Source of the DNA: Abyssibius alkaniclasticus
GTDB taxonomy: Bacteria > Pseudomonadota > Alphaproteobacteria > Rhodobacterales > Rhodobacteraceae
DNA: 64,000 nucleotides
Direction of reading: 5' to 3'
Assembly: GCF_020447305.1 (NCBI RefSeq)
Contig: NZ_CP095732.1
Span: 1,024,501-1,088,500 of the forward strand
Within the stretch, counting starts at the first letter, position 1. Each line of letters begins with the position of its first letter. Shown here piece after piece: positions 26,731 through 35,623 of this stretch. The notes beneath the pieces were generated by a model, which saw only the letters and a program-made list of their open reading frames with translations, made no database searches and had not been told where the DNA came from. Made by a program: the position numbers and the translations under genes.

Positions 26731-29343
26731 ATGTCAAAATCAGAAAAACGCGCGTTGAGTGAGGAAGAGCTTCAGGAACTGGTCGCCGCCAGCGATAGCG
26801 GCGCGCGTAGCCCGGTTGGCAGTGTTGGCCTGTTTGTGGCTGCTGTTGCGCTGATCTGGGCCATATTCCAGGTGCTTCTGGCCTCGCCCGTGGCGCCCTA
26901 TATCCTGCCCGGCGACCTGATCAACAATTCCCGCCAGATTCATCTGGCCTTCGCGGTGTTCCTTGCGGCAATGGCCTATCCATTGTTCAGGTCGAGCCCG
27001 CGCGACTATATCCCCTGGTATGACTGGGTGCTTGGCCTTGGCGGCGCATTTCTTGCGCTTTACGGCTATTTCTTCTACGCCAAGATCGTTTCCAATGGCG
27101 GCCTTGCCGATGATAGCGACGCGTTGTTCGCGCTGGCCGGGCTGATCGTGCTGTTCATTGCGGCCTATCGCGTGCTTGGCCCCGTCATGGTCGCGCTGGC
27201 GGTTATCTTCCTTGCTTATGTGTTCTTCGGCTCATCCGAAATGGTGCCCGACCAGATTCGCTGGGCCGGGGCCAGCCTGCGCAAGGCGATGAGCCATATG
27301 TGGATCACATCCGAAGGGGTGTTTGGCATTGCGCTGGGCGTTTCCACCAAATTCGTGTTCCTGTTCGTGCTGTTCGGCGCCCTGCTCGACAAGGCGGGGG
27401 CGGGCAATTACTTCATCAAAATGGCCTTTGGTGCGCTCGGGCATCTGCGCGGCGGCCCGGCCAAGGCGGCGGTTGTCGGCTCGGCGGCCACGGGGCTGAT
27501 TTCGGGCTCGTCCATCGCCAATGTCGTGACCACCGGCACCTTCACCATTCCGCTGATGAAACGCGTTGGCTTTTCCTCGGAAAAGGCGGGCGCGGTCGAA
27601 GTGGCAAGCTCGGTCAACGGGCAGATCATGCCACCGGTCATGGGGGCTGCGGCCTTTCTGATGGTGGAATATGTCGGCATTTCCTATGTCGAGGTGATTA
27701 CCAGCGCCTTCCTGCCTGCCGTCATCTCCTATATCGCGCTGGTCTATATCGTGCATCTTGAAGCGGTCAAAACCAGAATGCCGACAATCGGCAACAAGGT
27801 GGTTTCAATGGGCCGCACGATCGGCGGCATGTTTGCATTTTTCGCCGGTTTCGCGGCTTTGTGCTATGCCACGCAATACCCCGTGCAGGCCATTGTCTCG
27901 CTGGTGCCCAACGGTGCCGGATGGGTGCTGGCCGCGCTTCTGGGGCTGGTCTATCTGGCGCTGATCTGGCTGGCCTCCAAATCCGAAGATCTGGAGCCGG
28001 ATGACCCGAATGCCGAGGTGGTAGAACTGCCCGACCTTGCGAAAATCTACAAATCCGGGCTTTACTACCTGCTGCCGATCATCGTGCTGGTCTATTTTCT
28101 GATGATCGAGCGTAAATCGCCGGGCCTGTCGGCCTTTTGGGCGACCTTCCTGCTGTTTGGCATTCTGCTGACACAGAAATCCCTGAAAGCCTTCTTTCGT
28201 GGCGAAGCCAATGCCATCAGCCGCCTGAAGGACGGGTTCAAAGACCTGATCGACGGCATGATCGACGGGTCGCGCAACATGATCGGCATCGGCCTTGCAA
28301 CGGCCACTGCCGGCATCATCGTCGGCACGGTTTCGCTGACCGGTATCGGGCAGGTCATGGCCGAGTTTGTCGAATTCCTGTCGGGCGGCAACCTTGTCCT
28401 GATGCTGATTTTCGTGGCGATCCTGTCGCTGATACTGGGCATGGGCCTGCCGACCACGGCCAACTACATCGTTGTATCCTCACTTATGGTCAGCGTTGTG
28501 GTGGAGCTTGGCGCGCAATCCGGGCTGATCGTGCCGCTGATAGCCGTGCATCTGTTCGTGTTCTATTTCGGCATCATGGCCGATGTCACACCGCCTGTGG
28601 GGCTGGCGAGTTTCGCTGCTGCCGCCGTGTCGGGGGGTGATGCCATCCGCACCGGCTTCATTGCGTTCTTTTACAGCCTGCGCACCGTGGCCCTGCCCTT
28701 CGTGTTCATCTTCAATACCGATCTGCTGTTGATCAATGTCACCTGGTATCAGGGGATCATCGTGTTCGTGGTCTCCACCATCGGGATTTTGGTGTTCACC
28801 GCCGCCACAATGGGCTGGTTCATGACCAAAAGCCGTATCTGGGAAACCGTGGCGCTGCTGGCCATTGCGCTGGCGCTGTTCCGCCCCGGCATTTTCATGG
28901 ACCAGATTCAGGCGCCCTTCGATGAAACTGACCCGGCAGGTTTTAGCGAGGCTTTGGCCAATGCCGAACCGGGCAGCCCCTTCAGGCTTGTAATATCCGG
29001 CCCCGACTTTGACACGCTGGAAATGAAGGATGTGACCGTTCGCATTCTTACCCCCGATGTTGACGGGGCCGAGGCACGGCTCGATGCGCTGGGCATCATC
29101 CTCATCCCCGAAGACGGTGTGCAGCGTCTGGACGAGCCGGCTTTCGGCAGCGAATTTGGCGAAACGCTAGCGGATTTCGACTTTTACGGCGACGAGGTTG
29201 TGTCGATCACTGCCGTCACCTCGCCGGCCAGCCAGTTGCCGAAGGAGTTGATCTTCATTCCGGCATTGTTGTTGCTGGGCCTTGTCGGCTTTGTGCAGAT
29301 GCGCCGCGCCAGAACCCACGCGCTGAAAGGAGCCACGGCATGA
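26731..29343 (+). CDS. TRAP transporter fused permease (4TM + 12TM) with C-terminal DUF3394-type domain
   Basis: An 870-residue fused TRAP permease. The N-terminal part is the small four-helix subunit; the large subunit follows, with SAATGLISGSSIANVVTTGTFTIPLMKRVG, VEVASSVNGQIMPPVMGAAAFLM, GMGLPTTANYIV and GIMADVTPPVGLASFAAAAVSGGDAI. The last 150 residues (after FRPGIFMDQIQAPF) form a soluble domain plus a final membrane helix, as in TRAP permeases carrying DUF3394. Import is driven by an ion gradient. It works with the TAXI protein and is followed by a co-translated stress protein. Confidence 0.94.
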   Translation: MSKSEKRALSEEELQELVAASDSGARSPVGSVGLFVAAVALIWAIFQVLLASPVAPYILPGDLINNSRQIHLAFAVFLAAMAYPLFRSSPRDYIPWYDWVLGLGGAFLALYGYFFYAKIVSNGGLADDSDALFALAGLIVLFIAAYRVLGPVMVALAVIFLAYVFFGSSEMVPDQIRWAGASLRKAMSHMWITSEGVFGIALGVSTKFVFLFVLFGALLDKAGAGNYFIKMAFGALGHLRGGPAKAAVVGSAATGLISGSSIANVVTTGTFTIPLMKRVGFSSEKAGAVEVASSVNGQIMPPVMGAAAFLMVEYVGISYVEVITSAFLPAVISYIALVYIVHLEAVKTRMPTIGNKVVSMGRTIGGMFAFFAGFAALCYATQYPVQAIVSLVPNGAGWVLAALLGLVYLALIWLASKSEDLEPDDPNAEVVELPDLAKIYKSGLYYLLPIIVLVYFLMIERKSPGLSAFWATFLLFGILLTQKSLKAFFRGEANAISRLKDGFKDLIDGMIDGSRNMIGIGLATATAGIIVGTVSLTGIGQVMAEFVEFLSGGNLVLMLIFVAILSLILGMGLPTTANYIVVSSLMVSVVVELGAQSGLIVPLIAVHLFVFYFGIMADVTPPVGLASFAAAAVSGGDAIRTGFIAFFYSLRTVALPFVFIFNTDLLLINVTWYQGIIVFVVSTIGILVFTAATMGWFMTKSRIWETVALLAIALALFRPGIFMDQIQAPFDETDPAGFSEALANAEPGSPFRLVISGPDFDTLEMKDVTVRILTPDVDGAEARLDALGIILIPEDGVQRLDEPAFGSEFGETLADFDFYGDEVVSITAVTSPASQLPKELIFIPALLLLGLVGFVQMRRARTHALKGATA

Positions 29344-29771
29344 TGGACACAATCCTATGCTCGGTCGACATCAACCGCCCGGATGAGCAGCACCGCCTGC
29401 TTGAAGTGGCCAATGAAATGGCGATGGCGCATGATGCGCAGCTTGACGTGATCACCGTGATGCCGGATTTCGGCTCAACCGTGGTGGGTGCGTATTTCAA
29501 GGACCATGCCGTAACCTCGGCGCGCGATACGGCGGGCGTGAAGCTCAAATCGCTGGTCGTCGATGTTTTGGGCGTCGAACGTTCGGCCAGCGTGCGGCGC
29601 ATCATCAGCGTTGGCAATGTCTATGAAGAAGTGCTGAAAACCGCAAGGATCAACGAGGCCGATCTCATCGTCATTGGCGCCCACCGCCCCGATCTGAAAG
29701 ATTTTCTGCTTGGCCCCAATGCCGCGCGGGTCGTGCGCCATGCCAATTGTTCGGTCTATGTGGTGCGTTAG
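29340..29771 (+). CDS. Universal stress protein (UspA family), TRAP-associated
   Basis: A 143-residue UspA-fold protein. It opens with a short strand and ends VIGAHRPDLKDFLLGPNAARVVRHANCSVYVVR, containing the usual ATP-binding pattern (GAxRxxxxxxxxGxxAxxVxxxAxCSV). Its start overlaps the permease stop. Stress proteins next to TRAP permeases are known, for example TeaD beside the ectoine TRAP system, where it tunes transport. A similar regulatory role is likely. An ATG at 29343 is an alternative start. Confidence 0.9.
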   Translation: MMDTILCSVDINRPDEQHRLLEVANEMAMAHDAQLDVITVMPDFGSTVVGAYFKDHAVTSARDTAGVKLKSLVVDVLGVERSASVRRIISVGNVYEEVLKTARINEADLIVIGAHRPDLKDFLLGPNAARVVRHANCSVYVVR

Positions 29772-29792
29772 CGGCTGAAATGCGGGCGGGGT

Positions 29793-32700
29793 TCAATAAT
29801 CCCGCTCAAAGAAAATTCCGATACTGGTATCGCCGCCACTGCCCTGCGCGGCGCGCCCGCGCAGACCGTCGATAATGTCGATATTGATGCTCAGGCTCGC
29901 ATCGCCCTGGTCGTTGATTTCAACCTCTGAATAGAGATTGTCTTGCAGATATCCCCCCGCCGTGACCGAGGTTGCCCCATCGACAGATTGCACATCGAGA
30001 TTGTCGAGCCCGGAGGCTTCGCGCAGGCGCGTAAGCAAACCACCGTTGGACCGCCCGCTCAGCACGGCCAGGCTGCTGGCCAACTGGGCGATCTGGAACG
30101 GTGAAAGCGAGTCTATGCCGCGTGCGAAAACAAGCTGGGCAAGAACCTCGTCTTGCGGCAATTCGGGCACGGATGACAGGATGATGTCGGGTGCCGTGGC
30201 CGGGCCTGCCAGTTGCAGGTTGATCGTATAGTCGCCGCTGCGGGTTTGGGCGCGTAAATCCAGAATCGGGATCAGGCGGCCAAGCAGGCGCGCGCTGCCC
30301 TGGGTGAAAACCAGCCGCTGGCCCAGCAAATCCATGCGTCCGCGCACAAGGTCGAACTGGCCGGTGGTGGCCAGATTGCCGCTGCGCCCGGTCACGCGCA
30401 GAGTGCCGCCAAGCTCGGCATCCAGGCCGCGCCCGCGCACGAAAATCCGCCCGTTCGAAGATACGGCCACATCCAGCCCCATCGCAAAGGGCGCCCCGGC
30501 CCTGGCGGCTTCCGGCTCCAGGCCCGCGCGCAACTGCGTGCGCCGCACGGGGCGGGGAATGTTGATATGGGTGATGTCGGGAATGGCGGCCGCGCCGAAC
30601 CCGCTTGGAATTTGGATTTCGGTGTTGAGCAGATCCACCCGCCCTGAAAGCTGCGGGGCCGTCAGAACCGGGCCGCTCAGCGCAAGGCTGGCATTCAGGG
30701 TGGTGGTGACCATCTCGCCATCGGAATAGGTGAGCCTGTCAAGCTCGGCCACAAGCGCCGCCGGAAACCCCGCGCCAAGGCCGATGCGCCCGTTCAGGCT
30801 GATCTGTCCGCCACCCTGAAAATCGGCCGTGGCGCTGGCAATGTTAAGGGCATCGCGGGTGATATTCGTGCGCAGGTCCAGATTGTCGAGCCGCACGCGA
30901 TAGGCGGGGGCATAAAGGCTGGCCCCGCTGGTTGCGGCGCGCCCTTCGAAAGCGGGGCTGTCAAAACTGCCGCCGATGGTCAGCGCAAAATCGGCCTGAC
31001 CGGTCAGCCCGATCCCCGCGCTTTCCAAAAAGCGCCGGCTCAGCGCGAGCGGCACCTGGCCTGCTGCGCGCAAATCCAGCAGTTGACGGTCCAGCGCGAC
31101 CGTGCCTGACAGCGTCATGGCAATGCCGGCACCGGAAAATGTGGCAGAGGTCAGGTTGATCTGTTGCAGGCTGGCATTTCCGCTTGCGCTAATATTCAGC
31201 GCCCCAAGCCCGTAATCGCGCGCCAAAGCAGCGCCGAAACCCGCAATCTCGGCGGTGAAATCGGCGCGCGGGTCATCAAAGCTGCCGGTCAGCTGAAGCT
31301 GGCCTGTGCCCTGGCCCGCAAGCCCCAGACCTTGGGCAAACCCGTTGGCAAGCGCAAGCGGCAGGCTTTCAAAACCAGCGCGCAAATCAAGCGTTCTTGC
31401 ATCCAGCGCAACATCGCCCGCCAGTTGCAGATTGAGCCCGCCATCGCCGGAAATTTCGGCCGAATCCAGCCGGATCTGCCGCGCACTGGCCGTGCCGTTT
31501 GCGCGTATATCCAGCAGCGGCAGGCCATTGCCTTGCGCCAGTGTCGCGCCAAAACCCGTAACCTCGGCAGAAAATGCAAGCTGCGGGTCATCAACGCTGC
31601 CGCCGATCCGCGCTTGCCCCGAGCCTGTGCCGACCAGCCCCAGTTCGGGTGCGAAGCTGGACAGGGCCGCAAAGGGCAGATTGGCGAAGCGGGCATTCAC
31701 ATCAAGCAGGGTGCCCAGCGTGCCTTCAACATTCGCACTTGCCCCAAGCGCGGTGTCAAGCCCCGCGCCAAACGCCAGCGCCTCATGCGGGCCAGAGGCG
31801 CGAAACCGCAGCCTGGCCGGGCCTGAAAGCTCCGCTATCAGCGGGGCGATATCGCTGAGTTCGGCCGTGCCGGTAAGGTTGAGCGTGTCACTGTTCAGAT
31901 TGCCGCCCATCGCCAGATTGGCCAGCGGGCTGGTCAGCACAAGCCCGTCAAGCGTCACCCCGTCCTCGTTGCGCAAAACGCGCCCGGTGACGGTGCTTGC
32001 CCCTGCGAACAGGGCGTCAAACTGCGGCTGGCTTATTTGCAGATTTTCGCCGGTCGCGTCGATCTCGACATCGACCTGCCCGCCCAGAAGCGGCAGTTGC
32101 CCGTTCAGCGTCAGCGCGATCGCACCGGCAATATCGCGCCCGGCAAGTGCCGAAAACGCGCTCAAATCGGCGATGGTCGCGTCGATCTCGCCGTTAAAGC
32201 TGACCCCGGCAATCCCGCCCCTGGCGCCAAGCTGCAAACCCTTGCTCGACAGGCTGGCCGATTGCAGGTTCAGCGGCGCACCGCTTTCCCAATCCCAGGC
32301 GGCAGAAAGCGCAATTTCGCTGCCAAGCGCCTGTGCGGTTGCCGCGGAATCCGGCACAACGCCGCTGAGCGCACCGCTGAATTCGCCGCTGATGGCGCGC
32401 GCTTCGGGCGTATCGAGGTTCAGCGCCAAGCCCGAGGCGGCGCCCGAAATTTCGGCAATATCAAAGCCCGGCACAACAAGGTTCTGCGCCGTGAAATCGA
32501 GCGTGTAACGGCCGTTTTGCGCCTCGCCGTAGCTCAGGTTCAGCCGGGCCGCGGCCAGGGCAATCGCATTTCCAAAGGGAAGCGTGACCGGCGTGCCATT
32601 GGCGCGGGCAATGGCAATGGACAGGTTTGCGCGGCGTATGAACCCGTCATCAGCGGTATCAAGGCTGCCATTGATCTGCATTTCGGCGGTGTCCACCGTC

Positions 32701-33623
32701 AGTTGGTCCAGCCGCATCCCGCCGGCTTCACGCAGAATACCTTGCGCGGCAATTGCGCTTTCACCCTCGAAAAACGGGCGATAGGACTGGGGCAAAAGCC
32801 CGGCGATCTGCCCGCTCAGCGCCAGTTCCAGGCTGCGGCCATCGGCATAGTCGGCCAGTTGCACCTGCCCCGCGATCAGCCGCGCGCCGCCAACATCCAC
32901 CCCAAGCGTTACGGTCAGATTGTCGAGTATTCCCGCGCCCGAAACCTGCGCGGCCAGCGCCGGTGCGCCGTCAAGGCCAAGCGCATTGGCGATGACACCA
33001 CCCTGAGGTTCGTTCACCGTGGCATCGATAACAAATTCGGTGCTTTGCCGCGTATAGCGCAAGGACAGCGCAATATCGCCCCCCGCCCCGTCGCGCCGCG
33101 TGGCACCAAGCTCGGCATTCAGCCCCTCGCCATTCAGCGTGAAGGCGGCCTGCAGGGCAAGCTGCGCTTCCAGCCCGATCACATCCTGCCCAAGGCGGAT
33201 GTCATCGCTGGAGACGTTCCTGATTTCGATATCGACCGGCAAATCCGGCAGGTTGAAGCCGCTGGCTTCGGGGCTCGGGCCGCTATCCATTGGCAGGGGT
33301 TTGCGGATGAAGTTGATCTGCCCGGCTTGCAGATTGTCAATTTCCAGCCGTCCGCGCAGCAGGGCCGTGCGCCGCCAGTCGATCTGCGCATCGCGCAATT
33401 GCAGCCAGACGCCATCTTCATCGGCAATGGTGATTTCGGCAATCCGCGCCGATGAGCTTAGCGCGCCTTCGACCCCGCGAATGCTGATCATTCTGCCGGG
33501 GCTGGAGATGGACTCCTCGATCCAGGACAGGATCGCGCCGTTTTCGCTGTCTTGCGCCAGCACGGGCCTGGCAAGCGTGGCCAGCAGCAGCGTGCCGGTG
33601 AGTATGATCTGCCGAATGTTCAA
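29793..33623 (-). CDS. tamB: Translocation and assembly module protein TamB
   Basis: A roughly 1,276-residue protein of the TamB (YtfN, AsmA-like) family, which spans the periplasm with a long beta-helical groove and works with TamA in outer-membrane assembly or lipid transport. A signal-like segment (ILTGTLLLATLARPVLAQ) is followed by many repeats of the kind DLRAG, LQLTGSFDDP and ISASGNASLQQINL, and by the TamB domain near the C-terminus (FDLVRGRMDLLGQRLVFTQG, DYTINLQLAGPATAPDIILSSVPELPQDEVLAQLVFARG). I place the start at TTG 33623, which overlaps the tamA stop (TTGA) and gives the signal peptide its normal place. Confidence 0.9.
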   Translation of the reverse strand: MNIRQIILTGTLLLATLARPVLAQDSENGAILSWIEESISSPGRMISIRGVEGALSSSARIAEITIADEDGVWLQLRDAQIDWRRTALLRGRLEIDNLQAGQINFIRKPLPMDSGPSPEASGFNLPDLPVDIEIRNVSSDDIRLGQDVIGLEAQLALQAAFTLNGEGLNAELGATRRDGAGGDIALSLRYTRQSTEFVIDATVNEPQGGVIANALGLDGAPALAAQVSGAGILDNLTVTLGVDVGGARLIAGQVQLADYADGRSLELALSGQIAGLLPQSYRPFFEGESAIAAQGILREAGGMRLDQLTVDTAEMQINGSLDTADDGFIRRANLSIAIARANGTPVTLPFGNAIALAAARLNLSYGEAQNGRYTLDFTAQNLVVPGFDIAEISGAASGLALNLDTPEARAISGEFSGALSGVVPDSAATAQALGSEIALSAAWDWESGAPLNLQSASLSSKGLQLGARGGIAGVSFNGEIDATIADLSAFSALAGRDIAGAIALTLNGQLPLLGGQVDVEIDATGENLQISQPQFDALFAGASTVTGRVLRNEDGVTLDGLVLTSPLANLAMGGNLNSDTLNLTGTAELSDIAPLIAELSGPARLRFRASGPHEALAFGAGLDTALGASANVEGTLGTLLDVNARFANLPFAALSSFAPELGLVGTGSGQARIGGSVDDPQLAFSAEVTGFGATLAQGNGLPLLDIRANGTASARQIRLDSAEISGDGGLNLQLAGDVALDARTLDLRAGFESLPLALANGFAQGLGLAGQGTGQLQLTGSFDDPRADFTAEIAGFGAALARDYGLGALNISASGNASLQQINLTSATFSGAGIAMTLSGTVALDRQLLDLRAAGQVPLALSRRFLESAGIGLTGQADFALTIGGSFDSPAFEGRAATSGASLYAPAYRVRLDNLDLRTNITRDALNIASATADFQGGGQISLNGRIGLGAGFPAALVAELDRLTYSDGEMVTTTLNASLALSGPVLTAPQLSGRVDLLNTEIQIPSGFGAAAIPDITHINIPRPVRRTQLRAGLEPEAARAGAPFAMGLDVAVSSNGRIFVRGRGLDAELGGTLRVTGRSGNLATTGQFDLVRGRMDLLGQRLVFTQGSARLLGRLIPILDLRAQTRSGDYTINLQLAGPATAPDIILSSVPELPQDEVLAQLVFARGIDSLSPFQIAQLASSLAVLSGRSNGGLLTRLREASGLDNLDVQSVDGATSVTAGGYLQDNLYSEVEINDQGDASLSINIDIIDGLRGRAAQGSGGDTSIGIFFERDY

Positions 33624-35518
33624 AACGCCTGCCCCAGACCGATATAAAGCGCCACTTCCGGATCTCCGCTTTGCCGGTTCAGCCCGCGCGCAATATCCAC
33701 GCGCAGCGGGCCAAGCCCGGTTTGATAGCGCAGACCAAGGCCAATGCCGGTATGCCACTCACCCGTTTCGCCCGGCAGGGCGGTGCTGCCCACCAGCCCG
33801 GCATCGGCAAAGGCAACCAGGCCAAACGTTTCGCTTACTGCCCAGCGCGCCTCGACCGACAGGTTGATCAGCGACAGCCCACCGGCAAGCGATGTTCCGC
33901 TGCCAATGCCGCGGCTGTTATAGCCATAGCCGCGCACCGAATTGCCGCCGCCGGACAAGAACAACATGTTGGCCGGGGCGTTGCTGGCATCAAAGCCCAT
34001 CAGGCTGCCAATGCGCGCCCGCCCCGCCAGCACAAATTTTTCGTCCGCACCAAGGGGGATATAGCCGCGCCCTTCAAGCACGGCCGCCAGCCCGCCCTGG
34101 CCAGACTGATATTCCCAGAACGGGGTAAGCTCGGTTTCAAGGTAAAAGCCGCGGCGCGGGTCGAGTTCGCTGTCGCGCCGATCATAGCGCGCGCCCAAAT
34201 GCAGGCCAAGCATGTTATAGCGCTGAAAGCCGATACCGTCGTCAATGTCGCTATAGGCGGCAAAGCCGGCCGCATCGGCGCTGAACGGGCCCGTGCGGTA
34301 TTGAAAGCCGATCTGGTATTCGGCATTGCGCGTTACAAACCCGGATGTGGTTTCACGCTCGGCGGTAAACTCCATCACAAAATTGAGGTCGGGCAACAGC
34401 ACGCCGGGGCGGGTGAAGGCGGCGCCGATCGCATAATCGGCGGCACTGAAATCCACCCCGAGGCCAAGGCCGGAAATGGCGGCGTCAAAGCGCAGCCGCT
34501 CGCCATGCCCGAACAGGTTGCGGTGAAACCAGAAGGCTTCGGCCCCGAACCCGTCGACCGAAGACAGTGTCAGCCCAACGCCAACGCGCCGCAAGGGCAA
34601 TTCGCGCAGGCTGACATTTATGGGCAGTTGCCCGTTTTCATCGAGCGCCGTGGCCTCTTCGATGCGCACCGAACTGAACACACCCAGCCGCAACAGCCGC
34701 GCGCGCATGGCCTCCAGGTCGTCAGGGTCGAACAGGGCATTTTCGGGCAGGCGGGTCATCAGGGCCAGAAAATGGTCATGCGTCTGGGTCTGGCCGCCAA
34801 AGGTGACAGGGCCATAGCCAGCGGTCGGGCCGGGGTCGATGGTGGCACGCACATCCATTTCGCTGCGGGCATGATCGGCGGTGATGCTGCGCGCCGCCAC
34901 GCTGGCCAGCGGGTGGCCCTGCTGGCGCCAGGCCTCAATCGCAAGATCTGTCGCATCGCCAATGGCGCCGGCACGGGCGGGCGCACCTGCCACAAGCCCG
35001 GTGGACCCCGGTGCCTCGACACGGTCGTTGCGGCGCTGGGCCGGGGGTGCAAGCGGGCCAATGCTGACGGCGCCAAAGCTGAAGGCCGGGCCGGGAATGA
35101 CAGAAACCGCCACATCTGCCCCGCTGCCGATTTCGGCATCAAAGGGGATGTCGGCCGCCTCGCGCCCGTTCAGCGTGATCGAGATTTGCGGGCTGTAATA
35201 GCCATTGGCATACAGGCTGGCCAGAATGGCGCGATAATCGGCATTGGCCATTGTCAGCAGATTGTCACCCTCACCCAGCGCGCTGCGCCGCTTGGCCCAG
35301 AGTGTCGAGGCCGCGCGCACATCGCGCAACAACGCCTTTGTCAGGCTGCCTTCATCAATTGTAAGCGCATAGCCGCCCGCAGGCGGGGTGTCGCTGCCAA
35401 ACAGCCTTATGCCGAATATTTCAAAGGCAGATACCTGTTTGGCGGGCCAGGCCAGCCCGCCTGCAATACTTGCGGCAAGTGCGGCAACAAGCAGTTGGTG
35501 TCTCAGGGTTCTGCTCAC
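33620..35518 (-). CDS. tamA: Outer-membrane assembly protein TamA (BamA family)
   Basis: A 632-residue Omp85-family protein. After a signal peptide (HQLLVAALAASIAGGLAWP) it has periplasmic POTRA-like domains to about residue 280 (for example VSLRELPLRRVGVGLTLSSVDG at the end of this part) and then a C-terminal barrel, with GGNSVRGYGYNSRG and a final aromatic GLGQAF. VRGY is a form of the conserved Omp85 motif. Start at GTG 35518, since it puts the signal peptide at the N-terminus; a longer frame upstream adds an implausible proline- and cysteine-rich segment. It forms the TAM with the next gene. Confidence 0.9.
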   Translation of the reverse strand: MSRTLRHQLLVAALAASIAGGLAWPAKQVSAFEIFGIRLFGSDTPPAGGYALTIDEGSLTKALLRDVRAASTLWAKRRSALGEGDNLLTMANADYRAILASLYANGYYSPQISITLNGREAADIPFDAEIGSGADVAVSVIPGPAFSFGAVSIGPLAPPAQRRNDRVEAPGSTGLVAGAPARAGAIGDATDLAIEAWRQQGHPLASVAARSITADHARSEMDVRATIDPGPTAGYGPVTFGGQTQTHDHFLALMTRLPENALFDPDDLEAMRARLLRLGVFSSVRIEEATALDENGQLPINVSLRELPLRRVGVGLTLSSVDGFGAEAFWFHRNLFGHGERLRFDAAISGLGLGVDFSAADYAIGAAFTRPGVLLPDLNFVMEFTAERETTSGFVTRNAEYQIGFQYRTGPFSADAAGFAAYSDIDDGIGFQRYNMLGLHLGARYDRRDSELDPRRGFYLETELTPFWEYQSGQGGLAAVLEGRGYIPLGADEKFVLAGRARIGSLMGFDASNAPANMLFLSGGGNSVRGYGYNSRGIGSGTSLAGGLSLINLSVEARWAVSETFGLVAFADAGLVGSTALPGETGEWHTGIGLGLRYQTGLGPLRVDIARGLNRQSGDPEVALYIGLGQAF

Positions 35519-35623
35519 ATCTGGTCCATGTTTCGGGCGCGTGTCCGGGCAAGTATCACACGGTGCTGGCCAAGATTCGACAGGCAACTGCGCCTTGCGC
35601 GGAATAACGCGCAAGGCGGTTTC

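Noticed and set aside
29793-33623. Long open frames on the plus strand opposite tamB and tamA (for example 31306-32508, 32037-33455 and 33671-36790)
   Set aside because: They are shadows of GC-rich codon use: biased, repetitive composition, no recognisable domains, no ribosome sites, and they lie fully opposite two well-supported genes.
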